DNA of 64,000 nt from Pseudomonas sp. ADAK13 (GTDB lineage: Bacteria > Pseudomonadota > Gammaproteobacteria > Pseudomonadales > Pseudomonadaceae). This document shows positions 27,339-36,463 of this stretch, in pieces. How positions within the stretch are numbered: the first letter of the stretch is position 1; every line of letters begins with the position of its first letter. Below the pieces are notes generated by a model that was not told where the DNA came from, searched no databases, and worked only from the letters and a program-made list of their open reading frames with translations. Both the position numbers and the translations under genes were made by a program. The stretch covers positions 6,076,001 through 6,140,000 of the forward strand of contig NZ_CP052860.1 in the NCBI RefSeq assembly GCF_012935715.1, written 5' to 3'.

Positions 27339-28418
27339 ATGTCCATTGAATTTGTCGGCATGATCTTCCCCCGCCAATGGTCCGAGACCCGTGGCGTGCG
27401 CAGCCCGGATTTCGACCTCGATTTTATCCGCCACCACGCCCGCGCCCATGAACACGCAGGCTTTGACCGGGTGCTGATCGCCAGCGGGCCCGGCAGTGCC
27501 GACAGCCTGCAAATCGCCGCCTACGCGGCGGCGCACACCGAACGCCTGGGTTTCATGATCGCCCACCGCCCGGGGCTCACCGCGCCGACAGTCGCAGCCC
27601 GGGCCTTCGCCACGCTGGACCACACCACCGGTGGCGGGCGCATTCGCCTGCACGCCATCACCGGCATCACCGCCGAGCCCCAGGAAGGCGACTTCCTGCT
27701 GGACAAGACCGAGCGCTACCAACGCACCGACGAATACCTGGAGATAGTGCGGCGCACCTGGACCGCCGAAGAGCCGTTCGACTTCGAGGGCAAGTACTTC
27801 AACATCAAGGGGGCGTTTTCCCCGGTCAAGCCGCTGCAACAGCCCCATATCCCGATTTCGTTTGGTGGCTCGTCGGACATTGCGTACCAGATTGCGGTCA
27901 AGCATGCGGATCTGTATGCGCTGTGGGGCGAACCGTTGAGCGGTGTGGCGGAGCAGATTGCCAAGCTCAAGGCGGCGGCCAGTGCAGCGGGTGTGCAGGC
28001 GCCGCGGGTGAGTTTGTCGGTGCGCCTGATTTTGGGCGCGACCGAGGAACTGGCCTGGCAACGGGCCGAGCAGATCCTGGAGCAGATCAAGGCCAATCCA
28101 CAGTTTGCGGCGGGCAGTCCGTGGCAGAAGCGAATCAAGGGAACGGGGTCGGAACGCTTGCTGGCAGCGGCGGCTTTAGGCGACCGGCATGACCGCGCGT
28201 TGTGGATGCCGACGGCGACGGCTGTGGGGGCGTATGGCGACACCACGGCATTGGTAGGCACACCGGAGACCGTGGCCCAGGCGCTGCTGGATTATGTGGA
28301 CCTGGGGGTCACGACGTTTTTGAACCGGGGGTATGACCCGCTGTATGACACCGTGGATTATGGGCGCTGGATCATTCCGGCAGTGCGCGAGGAAGCCCGG
28401 CGCAGAAAGGCCGCGTAA
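27339..28418 (+). CDS. SsuD-like LLM class flavin-dependent monooxygenase
   Basis: A 359-residue luciferase-like enzyme. SsuD-like marks are RHHARAHEHAGFDRVLIASGPGSADSLQIAAYAAAHTERLGFMIAHRPGL, GGGRIRLHAITG and ERYQRTDEYLEIVRRTW. It is the last gene of this operon, 19 bp after the receptor stop with AAAGGAGCC ahead of the ATG. It probably desulfonates a compound imported by that receptor. The last third of the gene turns G/T-rich before the REP cluster that follows. Confidence 0.87.
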   Translation: MSIEFVGMIFPRQWSETRGVRSPDFDLDFIRHHARAHEHAGFDRVLIASGPGSADSLQIAAYAAAHTERLGFMIAHRPGLTAPTVAARAFATLDHTTGGGRIRLHAITGITAEPQEGDFLLDKTERYQRTDEYLEIVRRTWTAEEPFDFEGKYFNIKGAFSPVKPLQQPHIPISFGGSSDIAYQIAVKHADLYALWGEPLSGVAEQIAKLKAAASAAGVQAPRVSLSVRLILGATEELAWQRAEQILEQIKANPQFAAGSPWQKRIKGTGSERLLAAAALGDRHDRALWMPTATAVGAYGDTTALVGTPETVAQALLDYVDLGVTTFLNRGYDPLYDTVDYGRWIIPAVREEARRRKAA

Positions 28419-28431
28419 AGACGGCCTCCAC

Positions 28432-28499
28432 CATCGCCGGCAAGCCGGCTCCTACAGTAAAACGCGCACACCTGTAGGAGCCGGCTTGCCGGCGATGGC
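28432..28499. repeat. REP pair upstream of the RAYT gene
   Basis: CATCGCCGGCAAGCCGGCTC and its mirror GAGCCGGCTTGCCGGCGATG are separated by about 20 bp. It is the left flank of the RAYT gene. Confidence 0.93.
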
Positions 28500-28594
28500 G
28501 CCCCCACAGACACACCCTGAGCCAAAAGCCCGCGCCAAATCTCGACGTTACGCACTAGCCTTTCCTGCCTGTATTTCCAACAGGAGGACAAGGA

Positions 28595-29053
28595 ATGTCC
28601 ACGCTTCCTCACGCCAAACACCTACGCACCGGCCGCTATTCCGAACCCGGGCGGATTTACATGCTGACAGCAGTCACCCAGCACCGCGATCCTGTCTTCA
28701 CCGATTGGCGGGTAGGCCGATTAGTCGTTCATCAATTCCGTCAGGCCCAAACCGAAGGTTTGGTTGACTCTCTCGCCTGGGTCGTCATGCCCGATCATTT
28801 CCATTGGCTGGTCGAACTCAAACACAGCACGTTGCCGCAACTGATGCTTGCAACAAAGTCCCGCAGTGCGCGTGCGGTTAACGCGCACTTGGGGCGCTCG
28901 GGGCGTTTCTGGCAGAAAGGTTTTCACGATCGGGCGATTCGTCGGGAGGAAGACCTGCAGGCCGTGGCTCGTTACATCATCGCCAACCCAATACGGGCGG
29001 GGCTGGTGCGGCGGGTACATGACTATCCGCTGTGGGATGCCATTTGGGTGTGA
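28595..29053 (+). CDS. REP-associated tyrosine transposase (RAYT)
   Basis: A 152-residue Y1 (IS200/IS605-like) HUH enzyme. The metal-binding His pair is in DHFHWLVE (His68, His70) and the catalytic Tyr is likely Tyr127 in ARYIIANPIRAGL. The opening HLRTGRYSEPGRIYMLTAVTQHRDPVF is the usual RAYT start. A strong CAGGAGGACAAGGA site precedes the ATG. REP palindromes stand on both sides (28432-28499 and 29064-29122), as is normal for these domesticated transposases, which are thought to spread REPINs. The single copy is full length and looks intact. Confidence 0.93.
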   Translation: MSTLPHAKHLRTGRYSEPGRIYMLTAVTQHRDPVFTDWRVGRLVVHQFRQAQTEGLVDSLAWVVMPDHFHWLVELKHSTLPQLMLATKSRSARAVNAHLGRSGRFWQKGFHDRAIRREEDLQAVARYIIANPIRAGLVRRVHDYPLWDAIWV

Positions 29054-29063
29054 ACGGACGGAC

Positions 29064-29122
29064 GCCATCGCCGGCAAGCTGGCTCCTACAGGTTTCGTGT
29101 AGGAGCCGGCTTGCCGGCGATC
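29064..29122. repeat. REP pair downstream of the RAYT gene
   Basis: GCCATCGCCGGCAAGCTGGC pairs with GAGCCGGCTTGCCGGCGATC, almost without a loop. It also lies between two convergent genes and may end both transcripts. Confidence 0.92.
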
Positions 29123-29140
29123 ACTGCGCAGCAGTGTCGG

Positions 29141-30919
29141 TCAGCCCAGCGAGGGCGAATGCTCCAGCAACGTCTGCGTATACGCCGCCTGCGGCTGATC
29201 CAGCACGCTATCCACCGCGCCCTGCTCCACCACCCGCCCGACCTTCAGCACCAGCACCCGGTCGGCAATCGCCCGCACCACGCCCAGGTCGTGGGTGACA
29301 AACAACAACGTCAAACCGTCCCGCTGCAACTGGCGCAGCAAATCCAGGATCGACGCCTGCACCGAGACGTCCAGCGCCGAGGTGATCTCATCGCAGATCA
29401 GCAGCTTCGGCTCACACAGCAACGCCCGGGCAATCGCCACGCGCTGGCGCTCACCGCCAGACAGGCTGTGGGGATACAACCCGGCCACTGACGCCGGCAG
29501 CGATACGCGCTTGAGCACCGCCTCCACCCGTTCCCGTGCGGCGGCGCCGCTCACGGCAAAGAAATGCGCCAGCGGTGCACTCAAGGTCTGGTACACCGTC
29601 TGCCGCGGATTCAACGCCCTATACGGGTTCTGGAAGATGTACTGAATCTGGTGCCGCAACCCCGCCTCACGCTGCCGTGCCTGCAGCGGCAACGGTTGCC
29701 CGGCATAACGCAGCTCGCCTTCGGCATTCTCCCCCAACCCGGCAACGGCCCGCGCGAGGCTGGTCTTGCCGGAGCCGGACTCGCCCACCAGCGCCAGGCA
29801 CTCCCCCGGCAGCAGCTGCAGCGACACGTCAAACAGCACCTGCCGGTCATACGCCACGTTCAACCCGCTGATCTCCAGCAGCGCGGTATCGGTGCGCGCA
29901 TCCACGGCGGCAATCGGTGCCAGGGCGATGCGCTGCAACGGCTGATCATGGGGCGTGAAACACGCCACTTCATGCCCCGCCGACAGCGTCTGCAATAGCG
30001 GTTCCTGCTGTGAACACTCAGGCCCAAAACGCTCACACCGCGGCCCGAAGCCACAGCCTTGAGGGCGCTGCCCCGGCGCCGGGGCATGCCCGCCAATCGC
30101 CCGTAATTCACGGCGCCCGGCCACATCGGGAATCGCCGCCAGCAAGCCACGGGTGTAGGGATGGGATGGCCGACTGAACAACCCGTCCCGGCTGGCCGTT
30201 TCAACAATCCGCCCGGCGTACATCACCATGACTCGGTCCACCAGGTCCTTGATCACCGCCAGGTCATGGGACACATACACCGCCGCCACGCCCTGGCTTT
30301 TGCACAAGCGGCGCAAGGTGGCGAGGATATGCGCCTGGGTGGTGACGTCCAGGGCGGTGGTGGGCTCGTCCAGCACGATCAGCCGGGGCCGCAGCACGAA
30401 CGCCAGGGCCAGCATCACCCGCTGTTGCTGGCCGCCGGACAGTTGATGGGGAAAGCGCCGTAGAAACTCCGGGTCATCCGGCAAACCCACATCACGCAAG
30501 GTTTCAATAATCCGCTGTTGCTGCGCAGCCTTGTCCAGCTGGAGTGGATGCACCGCCAGGGTTTCGCGCAGCAGGCCGCCAATACGCAGCGCCGGATTGA
30601 GCGCGGTGGCCGGGTCCTGGGCAACATAGCCGATCAGGCTGCCACGGGCGCGGCGCAAGGCTTCACCTTCCAGGCCCAACAGCGCCTGGCCGGCGATGTG
30701 CACCTGGCCCCCGACAATCCGCGCGCCGCGCCGGGCATGGGCCAGCAGCGCGGTGGCCAGCGTGGTCTTGCCGGATCCCGACTCCCCCACCAACCCGAGG
30801 ATTTCGCCGGCCTCCAGGCTAAAAGACACCCCGGACAGCACATCCACCTGCCCCGGCAATTCAACCCGCAAGCCGCTGACCTGCAGCACGGTTGTCGCAA
30901 TTTCCGCGATCGCATTCAT
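29141..30919 (-). CDS. Dipeptide-type ABC importer ATPase, two NBDs fused (DppD-DppF-like)
   Basis: A 592-residue protein with two complete nucleotide-binding domains. The first has Walker A GESGSGKTT and signature LSGGQQQR; the second has GESGSGKTS and LSGGERQR. Between them is the oligopeptide-transport extension with CGFGPRCERFGPEC and a later Cys (VACF), which in relatives can bind an iron-sulfur cluster. The separate DppD and DppF subunits are thus one chain. It overlaps the upstream permease by 4 bp and is the last gene of the operon that begins at 37507. Confidence 0.92.
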   Translation of the reverse strand: MNAIAEIATTVLQVSGLRVELPGQVDVLSGVSFSLEAGEILGLVGESGSGKTTLATALLAHARRGARIVGGQVHIAGQALLGLEGEALRRARGSLIGYVAQDPATALNPALRIGGLLRETLAVHPLQLDKAAQQQRIIETLRDVGLPDDPEFLRRFPHQLSGGQQQRVMLALAFVLRPRLIVLDEPTTALDVTTQAHILATLRRLCKSQGVAAVYVSHDLAVIKDLVDRVMVMYAGRIVETASRDGLFSRPSHPYTRGLLAAIPDVAGRRELRAIGGHAPAPGQRPQGCGFGPRCERFGPECSQQEPLLQTLSAGHEVACFTPHDQPLQRIALAPIAAVDARTDTALLEISGLNVAYDRQVLFDVSLQLLPGECLALVGESGSGKTSLARAVAGLGENAEGELRYAGQPLPLQARQREAGLRHQIQYIFQNPYRALNPRQTVYQTLSAPLAHFFAVSGAAARERVEAVLKRVSLPASVAGLYPHSLSGGERQRVAIARALLCEPKLLICDEITSALDVSVQASILDLLRQLQRDGLTLLFVTHDLGVVRAIADRVLVLKVGRVVEQGAVDSVLDQPQAAYTQTLLEHSPSLG

Positions 30920-31752
30920 GGCTGTTTTTCTCCCAGGCGCGCGCTGCTGCGGCCGATGCCTTCAGCGAGGATATTGGTGCCATAGGCAAATACGCCGATC
31001 AGCACCGCCGGTGCCAGCACGGCCCAGGGCTGCACCAGCAACCCGGCCTGGTTTTCATTGATCATCAAGCCCCAGTCCGCCGTCGGCGGCGCCACGCCAT
31101 AACCGAGAAAACTCAGGCCCGAGAGCATGCCCACGCCCCAGGTCAGCATGTTGCCGAAGTGCACCAGCAATGGCGTGAGGATGTTCGGCAGGATCTCCTT
31201 GAAGAGGATCCGCCGCCGCGAATAGCCCATCATCTGCGCCGCCTCGACAAATTCCTGCCCCGCCACCGCCACCGCGCTGGCCCGCGCCAGGCGAATCACC
31301 CCGGGGATAAATGCAATCGACACCGTGAGCACGATCAACCACGGCGCACGACCCAGCATCGAGACAATCAACAGCACCAGGATCAGGTCGGGAAACGCCA
31401 GGGACACGTCCGCCAGCCAGGTGATCAACTGGTCCAGGCGCCGCCGCGACAGGCCGGCGAGCAAGCCAAGGGTGCTGCCCACCGCGAGGGCAATGCTCGC
31501 CGCCGCCACTGACATCCACAACACCGACAGGCCACCGCTGAGCAGCCGCGACAACACGTCATGCCCGAGGAAGTCATACCCGAGCAACGCCCAACCCGTT
31601 GGCGCGCCGTACACCGGCCCGACCATGTCCGTCGAACCATGGGGCGCCAGCAACGGGCCCAACAGCGCCACGGCGATCACCAGCACGGTGATCAGCGCAC
31701 CTTTGCGGGTCTGCGGCTCGGCCAGCCAGCGGGAAACTCGACTCTTGCTCAT
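30916..31752 (-). CDS. Dipeptide-type ABC importer permease (DppC-like)
   Basis: A 278-residue membrane protein with about six spans. The EAA loop is EFVEAAQMMGYSRRRILFKEILPNIL. After a short polar start, TLVIAVALLGPLLAPHG matches the N-terminal helix of DppC-class proteins. It overlaps both neighbours by 4 bp, a sign of tight coupling. Together with the DppB-like partner it forms the channel. Confidence 0.9.
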   Translation of the reverse strand: MSKSRVSRWLAEPQTRKGALITVLVIAVALLGPLLAPHGSTDMVGPVYGAPTGWALLGYDFLGHDVLSRLLSGGLSVLWMSVAAASIALAVGSTLGLLAGLSRRRLDQLITWLADVSLAFPDLILVLLIVSMLGRAPWLIVLTVSIAFIPGVIRLARASAVAVAGQEFVEAAQMMGYSRRRILFKEILPNILTPLLVHFGNMLTWGVGMLSGLSFLGYGVAPPTADWGLMINENQAGLLVQPWAVLAPAVLIGVFAYGTNILAEGIGRSSARLGEKQP

Positions 31753-32795
31753 GCATCACCTCGGGAGCGCCGCCACCACGGGGTAATGCCCCGGCGGTTG
31801 CGCGAAATCATTGTCACGCGACGGGCCGTGCGCAGCTTGGGCGTGAGCAGCACCGTCAGCAGGTCAGCCAATAGGTTGATCAGTACCACCGCCAGGGTGA
31901 TCACCAGCACGATGGCCTGGATCATCGGCAAATCGCGCATCTGGATCGCCGCGTTAAGGGCCGTGCCGATGCCGGGGTAGCTGAAGATCACCTCGGCCAG
32001 CACTGCGCCGCCGATCAACGTGCGCAGGGTCAGCGCCACGCCTTGAATCGCCGGCACCAGCGCATTGGGCAAGGTGTGCCGCCATACGATCCGCCAATGG
32101 GGAATGCCCCGTAGCCGTGCGGCAATCACGTAGTCGGACTCCAGCGCGTCGATCATCGCCGCACGTACCATCCGCGTGAGGTACGGCAGCGCCGACAGGC
32201 TCAGGGCCAACACCGGCAGCACGAGGAACGGCAACTGGCGCCACAGCGACTGATCCGGGTCGAGGATCGACACCGCCGGCAACCAGTCCATATGCGGCAT
32301 GGAAAACAGCAGCACCAGGCCAATGGCCAACAGAAAGCCCGGCGTGGCCTTGAGGAAAATCAGCAACGACAGGCTCCAGCGGTCGAGGTGGCTGTCGCGG
32401 CGCAGTGCCAGGTACACACCAAGGCCCAGCGCCGCCGGCACCACCACGGCGATGACCCCGGCGAGCAGCGCCAGGGTGTAGCCGAAACGGCCCCACAGGA
32501 TGCTGCTGACTGGCGCGTTGGAGTCCAGTGACACCCCCAGGTCGCCGCTCAGGGCCGAGCCGAGCCAGCGCAGGTATTGCCGCAGGATCGGCTGGTCCAG
32601 CCCCAGTTGATGTTGCAGGGTGAGGATGCTTTGCAGCGGCGCGTCGGGGCCGAGAATCACCCGGGCCGGGTCCGAGGGCAGCGCCTGGGTGGCGATGAAC
32701 ACCACCAGGCTGATCACCCAGGCGGTGAGCAGGCCGTAGCCCAGGCGGCCGACGAACCACGACAGCCAGGCCGGCGTTCGCAGGGGCTTAGACAT
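31749..32795 (-). CDS. Dipeptide-type ABC importer permease (DppB-like)
   Basis: A 348-residue membrane protein. WFVGRLGYGLLTAWVISLVVFIATQALPSDPARVILG is the signature N-terminus of DppB-like permeases, and the EAA region is SDYVIAARLRGIPHWRIVWRHTLPNALVPAI. The ATG overlaps the end of the lipoprotein gene by 8 bp. Confidence 0.9.
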   Translation of the reverse strand: MSKPLRTPAWLSWFVGRLGYGLLTAWVISLVVFIATQALPSDPARVILGPDAPLQSILTLQHQLGLDQPILRQYLRWLGSALSGDLGVSLDSNAPVSSILWGRFGYTLALLAGVIAVVVPAALGLGVYLALRRDSHLDRWSLSLLIFLKATPGFLLAIGLVLLFSMPHMDWLPAVSILDPDQSLWRQLPFLVLPVLALSLSALPYLTRMVRAAMIDALESDYVIAARLRGIPHWRIVWRHTLPNALVPAIQGVALTLRTLIGGAVLAEVIFSYPGIGTALNAAIQMRDLPMIQAIVLVITLAVVLINLLADLLTVLLTPKLRTARRVTMISRNRRGITPWWRRSRGDA

Positions 32796-34338
32796 GGTTC
32801 AACCACAACTCGTCAAAGCGCCAGGAGGCGAAGGTGGTCTGTTCCGGCGTGAGGCCGCCGACCCGTACCGACGCGGCGTCCAGCACGTCGTTGAAGCCCC
32901 AGATCAGCAGGCCACCGCGCTCGTGTTGAATCTGCTGGGCCTCGTGCACCAGGCCTTTGCGCAGTTGCAGATCCGGTTGGGCCAGGGCCTGGCGGTACAG
33001 CGCGTCGAAGCGCTCGTCGTGGAAATTGCTGCGGTTGTAGATCGCCAACGGTGCGTCGTTGTGCAACGCCGACGCGAGGAAGCCACGGGCCGGCGTCGAA
33101 CCCGGCGACAGCTGCCACTGTTCACGCTGCGGGCCGTTGAATACGGCGCCGTCGACCTGGGTCACACGCACCTCCACGCCGGCCTTCTTCGCCTGCTGGG
33201 CAAACACCAGCGCGGCATTCACGCCGGGGCCGGACGGGGTCGTCAGTTCAACACGCAGATCGGTCTGCCCGGCCTGGCGCAGCAGCGAACGCGCCTGGTC
33301 CAGGTCATGGGGACGCTGCGCAATGTCATGGTTGTAGGTGGGGTCATGGGGCGAATACAGGTCGTTGGCGATGCGCCCGAAACCGTTGAGGCCACGGTCT
33401 ACCAGTTCCTGCCGATCGGCCAGCAAACGGAACGCCTGGCGCACCCGCACGTCATCAAACGGCGGCTTGGCCAGGTTCAGGTTGAAGCCGGTGAACGAGG
33501 TGCTGGGCGACACACACAGCGACAGGCGCGAGTCGGCCTTGAGCAATGCGCTGTGCTCGGCCTGCACGCCACTGGCGACGTCGATCTGCCCGGCCCGCAA
33601 GGCCGCGACCCGCGACACCTGGTCCTTGAACTCGATGATTTCCAGTTCGTCGGCGTAGGGCTGGCCGGGCTTGTAGTAATTCTCGAACCGGCTGTAGAGC
33701 GAACGCTGGCCGGGCACGAAGCGCTTGAGCTTGTAGGGGCCGGCGCCCACCGGATTGCTGATGGGGTCGTAGTCGGTGGGCACGATGCCGCCGAAGCTGA
33801 TCAGGGTTTCATCCAGCGGGAAGAAGCTCTGGCCCTGTTTGAAGCGGATTTCGATGGTGCGCTCATCCAGCTTGCGCAGCGCATCGCGGTCGATGGCACC
33901 CACCAGGCCGGCAAACGGCGAGGCCAGTTTCGGGTCGGTGAGGCGCAGCAGCGAGAACAGCATGTCGTCGGCGCCGATGGTCTTGCCGTGGTGAAACTCC
34001 AGGCCTGGCTTGATGCGGATGATCCAGGCGCTGGCGTCGGCGTTCGGCTCGGCGAACTCGGCCAGGGCCAGGCGCGTGCTGACGTCGGTGTTCCATTCCC
34101 AGAACTTGCTGTACAGCGCCCAGCCGCGAATGATCCCGCCGCCCACCGGTTTGTGGGCATCGAGGTTGCCGGACTGGTCGCCGTCGATGATGCCGATGCG
34201 CAGGCGTCCGCCGGTAGTCGGTGTGCTCGACAGCACCGCCGCCGGCGCTGCACCGCTGTCACAGCCACCCAGCAGCAAACCGCCGCCGATGGCCAGGCTG
34301 TTGCCGAGGAACACCCGGCGGGAAAAACCTTCGCTCAT
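32788..34338 (-). CDS. Tat-exported lipoprotein, dipeptide-type ABC binding protein (SBP_bac_5)
   Basis: A 516-residue paralogue of the protein at 23053. Twin arginines stand at residues 7-8 (SRRVFLG) and Cys26 is in LLGGC. The shared body includes GIIDGDQSGNLDAHKPVGGGIIRGWALYSKFWEW and GAGPYKLKRFVPGQRSLYSRFENYYKPGQPYADELEI, so the two arose by duplication. In this operon it comes with its own permeases and ATPase. Only 3 bp separate it from the monooxygenase gene upstream. The ligand is presumably an organosulfur compound rather than a peptide, judging from the operon. Confidence 0.88.
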   Translation of the reverse strand: MSEGFSRRVFLGNSLAIGGGLLLGGCDSGAAPAAVLSSTPTTGGRLRIGIIDGDQSGNLDAHKPVGGGIIRGWALYSKFWEWNTDVSTRLALAEFAEPNADASAWIIRIKPGLEFHHGKTIGADDMLFSLLRLTDPKLASPFAGLVGAIDRDALRKLDERTIEIRFKQGQSFFPLDETLISFGGIVPTDYDPISNPVGAGPYKLKRFVPGQRSLYSRFENYYKPGQPYADELEIIEFKDQVSRVAALRAGQIDVASGVQAEHSALLKADSRLSLCVSPSTSFTGFNLNLAKPPFDDVRVRQAFRLLADRQELVDRGLNGFGRIANDLYSPHDPTYNHDIAQRPHDLDQARSLLRQAGQTDLRVELTTPSGPGVNAALVFAQQAKKAGVEVRVTQVDGAVFNGPQREQWQLSPGSTPARGFLASALHNDAPLAIYNRSNFHDERFDALYRQALAQPDLQLRKGLVHEAQQIQHERGGLLIWGFNDVLDAASVRVGGLTPEQTTFASWRFDELWLNHV

Positions 34339-34341
34339 CAG

Positions 34342-35517
34342 TTACGCCTCTTGGTGTTGCACGGCGTTCAGACGCGGCACTTCAAAACCGTGGTCCAGGT
34401 CCAGCAGCGGGAATAGCAGGTCTGCCACCCGGTGCGCTTCATCGATCAGCGGGAAGCCCGACAGGATGAACGCCGAGGTGCCCTGGGCTTCGTACTCGCG
34501 AATGCGCTCGGCCACCTGTTCGGCGCTGCCCACCAGGTAAGTGCCGGCGGCCGGGCCGAGGATGTTGAAGCCGAACAGGCTCGGGCCGAGCCACACGTTG
34601 GGGTAAATCTCCAGGTCTCGGGCCTTGGGCAGGCGGCCGGCGCGAATGGTCTCGACGTTGCGTTGGGTTTGCGGGTCGTCGCTGTGGAAATCCTCGAAGC
34701 TCACGCCGGGGGGCAACTGGCGTTCGATGGCAGTGCGGGCGGTTTGCAGCGAGGTGCGTTGCAGCAGTTTCTCGGCGTGGGCCCAGGCCTCTTCTTCGGT
34801 CTCGCGCACGATGATTTGCAGGCGGGTGCCAAAGGTCAGTTCACGGCCGATCTTTGCTGCTTCGGCGGCGACCTTGCGGAACTTGTCGCCGAGTTTTGGC
34901 GGGGTGTTGGCGAAGCTCAGGTACACGTCGAGCAATTGCACCGAATGCTCAACCCCCGGCCCTGAAGTACCGGCACCCCACAGCGGGATGCCCGGTTTCT
35001 GGTACGGCGGATGCCAGCCGCCCAGCGGATGTTTGGCCGCCCCCGGCGCACGCGGGGCGAGCTTGACGTATTCGCCGTCATAACCCCGAGTATCGCCGGC
35101 GTAGAAGCCCTGGAAGGCGCGCCAGTATTCGAGGCTGAAGGCGTAGCGTTCATCGTGTGGGTAATGCACGCCGAGGGTGGCCAGGCCGGCGTCATTGCCG
35201 TTGACCACGTTGAACAGCAGGCGGCCATTGGAGAACTGGTCGAAGGTCAGGGCCCATTTGGCCAGGACGGCAGGTGACAACTCGCCGGGGTGTTGCGCCA
35301 CCAGGAAGCGCAGGCGCTGGGTGGCGTCGATCAGCGAGGCGGCTACTGCCAGACTTTCGTTGGGGCTGGAGCCGAGCAGCGAGCCGTAGAACCCCAGGCG
35401 GTCGCTGGCGACGGCGAGTTGCTTGAGGTGTTGGAAGTCGGTCTTCCAGCGGCCTTCGGGCTCCCATGGATAAGGGCCGTCGGGCGTGGTGAGGTACCAG
35501 AGAATTTTTACCGCCAT
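34342..35517 (-). CDS. SsuD-like LLM class flavin-dependent monooxygenase
   Basis: A 391-residue luciferase-like enzyme. The start MAVKILWYLTTPDGPYPWEPEGRW and the segments DRLGFYGSLLGSSPNESLAVAASLI, GRLLFNVVNGNDAGLATLGVHYPHDERYAF and GSAEQVAERIREYEAQGTSAFILSGFPLIDEA are SsuD-like. AAGGATG precedes the ATG. It lies between an aldolase-like gene and the lipoprotein gene and should oxidise the imported compound using reduced flavin from a reductase encoded elsewhere. Confidence 0.87.
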   Translation of the reverse strand: MAVKILWYLTTPDGPYPWEPEGRWKTDFQHLKQLAVASDRLGFYGSLLGSSPNESLAVAASLIDATQRLRFLVAQHPGELSPAVLAKWALTFDQFSNGRLLFNVVNGNDAGLATLGVHYPHDERYAFSLEYWRAFQGFYAGDTRGYDGEYVKLAPRAPGAAKHPLGGWHPPYQKPGIPLWGAGTSGPGVEHSVQLLDVYLSFANTPPKLGDKFRKVAAEAAKIGRELTFGTRLQIIVRETEEEAWAHAEKLLQRTSLQTARTAIERQLPPGVSFEDFHSDDPQTQRNVETIRAGRLPKARDLEIYPNVWLGPSLFGFNILGPAAGTYLVGSAEQVAERIREYEAQGTSAFILSGFPLIDEAHRVADLLFPLLDLDHGFEVPRLNAVQHQEA

Positions 35518-35565
35518 GGGGCAACATCCTTGAAGTTGGAAGCCAAAATGGGCACTGATTTTTCC

Positions 35566-35700
35566 TGTGGTGAGGGGGCTTGTCCCCCGTTGGGCTGCGC
35601 AGCAGCCCCAATAAGATCACCGCGTTTTTTTCAGACAGGATGGGATCGCGGCTTTTAGGGCTGCTTCGCAGCCCAACGGGGGACAAGCCCCCTCGCCACA
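35566..35700. repeat. Long inverted repeat within the operon
   Basis: TGTGGTGAGGGGGCTTGTCC is mirrored by GGACAAGCCCCCTCGCCACA, and an inner pair GGGCTGCGCAGCAGCCC / GGGCTGCTTCGCAGCCC is also present. It lies between the aldolase and monooxygenase genes of one operon. A related but different sequence stands at 39171-39265. Confidence 0.88.
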
Positions 35701-35715
35701 ACAGCGCCCTGGTAC

Positions 35716-36447
35716 TCAGGTGCGGCGGTCGATGGCGGGGACCAGGCCGAGTGCTGTTGCTTGTTCGTATAAGCCACTCATCTTCCACTGCTGGGTCAAC
35801 ACGCCAGGCCCGTAAGCCCGCGAACCACCCAGGGCATCTGCCAGCAATTGCAGCTGCGCGCCCTCCTCCAGCAACAGGATGAATTCAGCCGTGGCCCGCA
35901 GCCCTTGCTTGCCCCACACCGTGGAGCCGCCGTTGGCTTCGAGGATCGCCAGGTTGAAGGGGTTTTCAGCGATCTTGTCGAGGATGAAATCCACTTCCTG
36001 CTGGCGACGGTCGATGTACACCGGCAGCTCGCGCGCCAGCTGGTAACGCTGCACCGGCACGTAGTGGAACGGCAGCGTGCGATGGGTCTGGGCCCAGGCG
36101 CCGAGGTACGGCGAGTGCACGTGAGACACCGTGGTCACGTCCGCATGCTGCTGGAACAACTTGGTGTAGCGCCCCAGGCCGCCCTTGCCTTTGCCGAAGA
36201 TCACGTTGCCGGCAAAGTCGGTGACGGTGGCCTGCAGCGGCTTGCGGTAGTTCCACGGGCCGCCGTAGTTGACCGACACCAGCAGTTCCTGGCCCGGCAC
36301 ACGCTCGATAAAGCCCACGGTGCCGTTGGCGGTGATGGTGTTGGTCTCGCGGAAGACGGTGAAGGCTTCTTCGGCTTCCAGCAGGACCTTGTCGATAAAG
36401 TCCTGCAGTTCCTGGGTGATCGGTTGGGCGTGGACAATGGCAGTCAT
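35716..36447 (-). CDS. Class II aldolase/adducin-family protein
   Basis: A 243-residue protein of the AraD/fuculose aldolase type. The zinc site His-X-His is in HADVTTVSHVHSPYLGAW, with FRETNTITANGTVGFIERVPGQELLVSVNYGGPW earlier and LAILEANGGSTVWGKQGLRATAEFILLLEEGAQLQLLADALGG later. Such proteins cleave aldols or decarboxylate. Here it might break down the carbon skeleton freed by desulfurisation, or a sulfo-sugar-like intermediate; the reaction is unknown. The ATG at 36447 has CGGAGAAAC ahead of it and lies 16 bp after the DszB-like stop. Confidence 0.8.
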   Translation of the reverse strand: MTAIVHAQPITQELQDFIDKVLLEAEEAFTVFRETNTITANGTVGFIERVPGQELLVSVNYGGPWNYRKPLQATVTDFAGNVIFGKGKGGLGRYTKLFQQHADVTTVSHVHSPYLGAWAQTHRTLPFHYVPVQRYQLARELPVYIDRRQQEVDFILDKIAENPFNLAILEANGGSTVWGKQGLRATAEFILLLEEGAQLQLLADALGGSRAYGPGVLTQQWKMSGLYEQATALGLVPAIDRRT

Positions 36448-36463
36448 TGCAGTTTCTCCGGGT

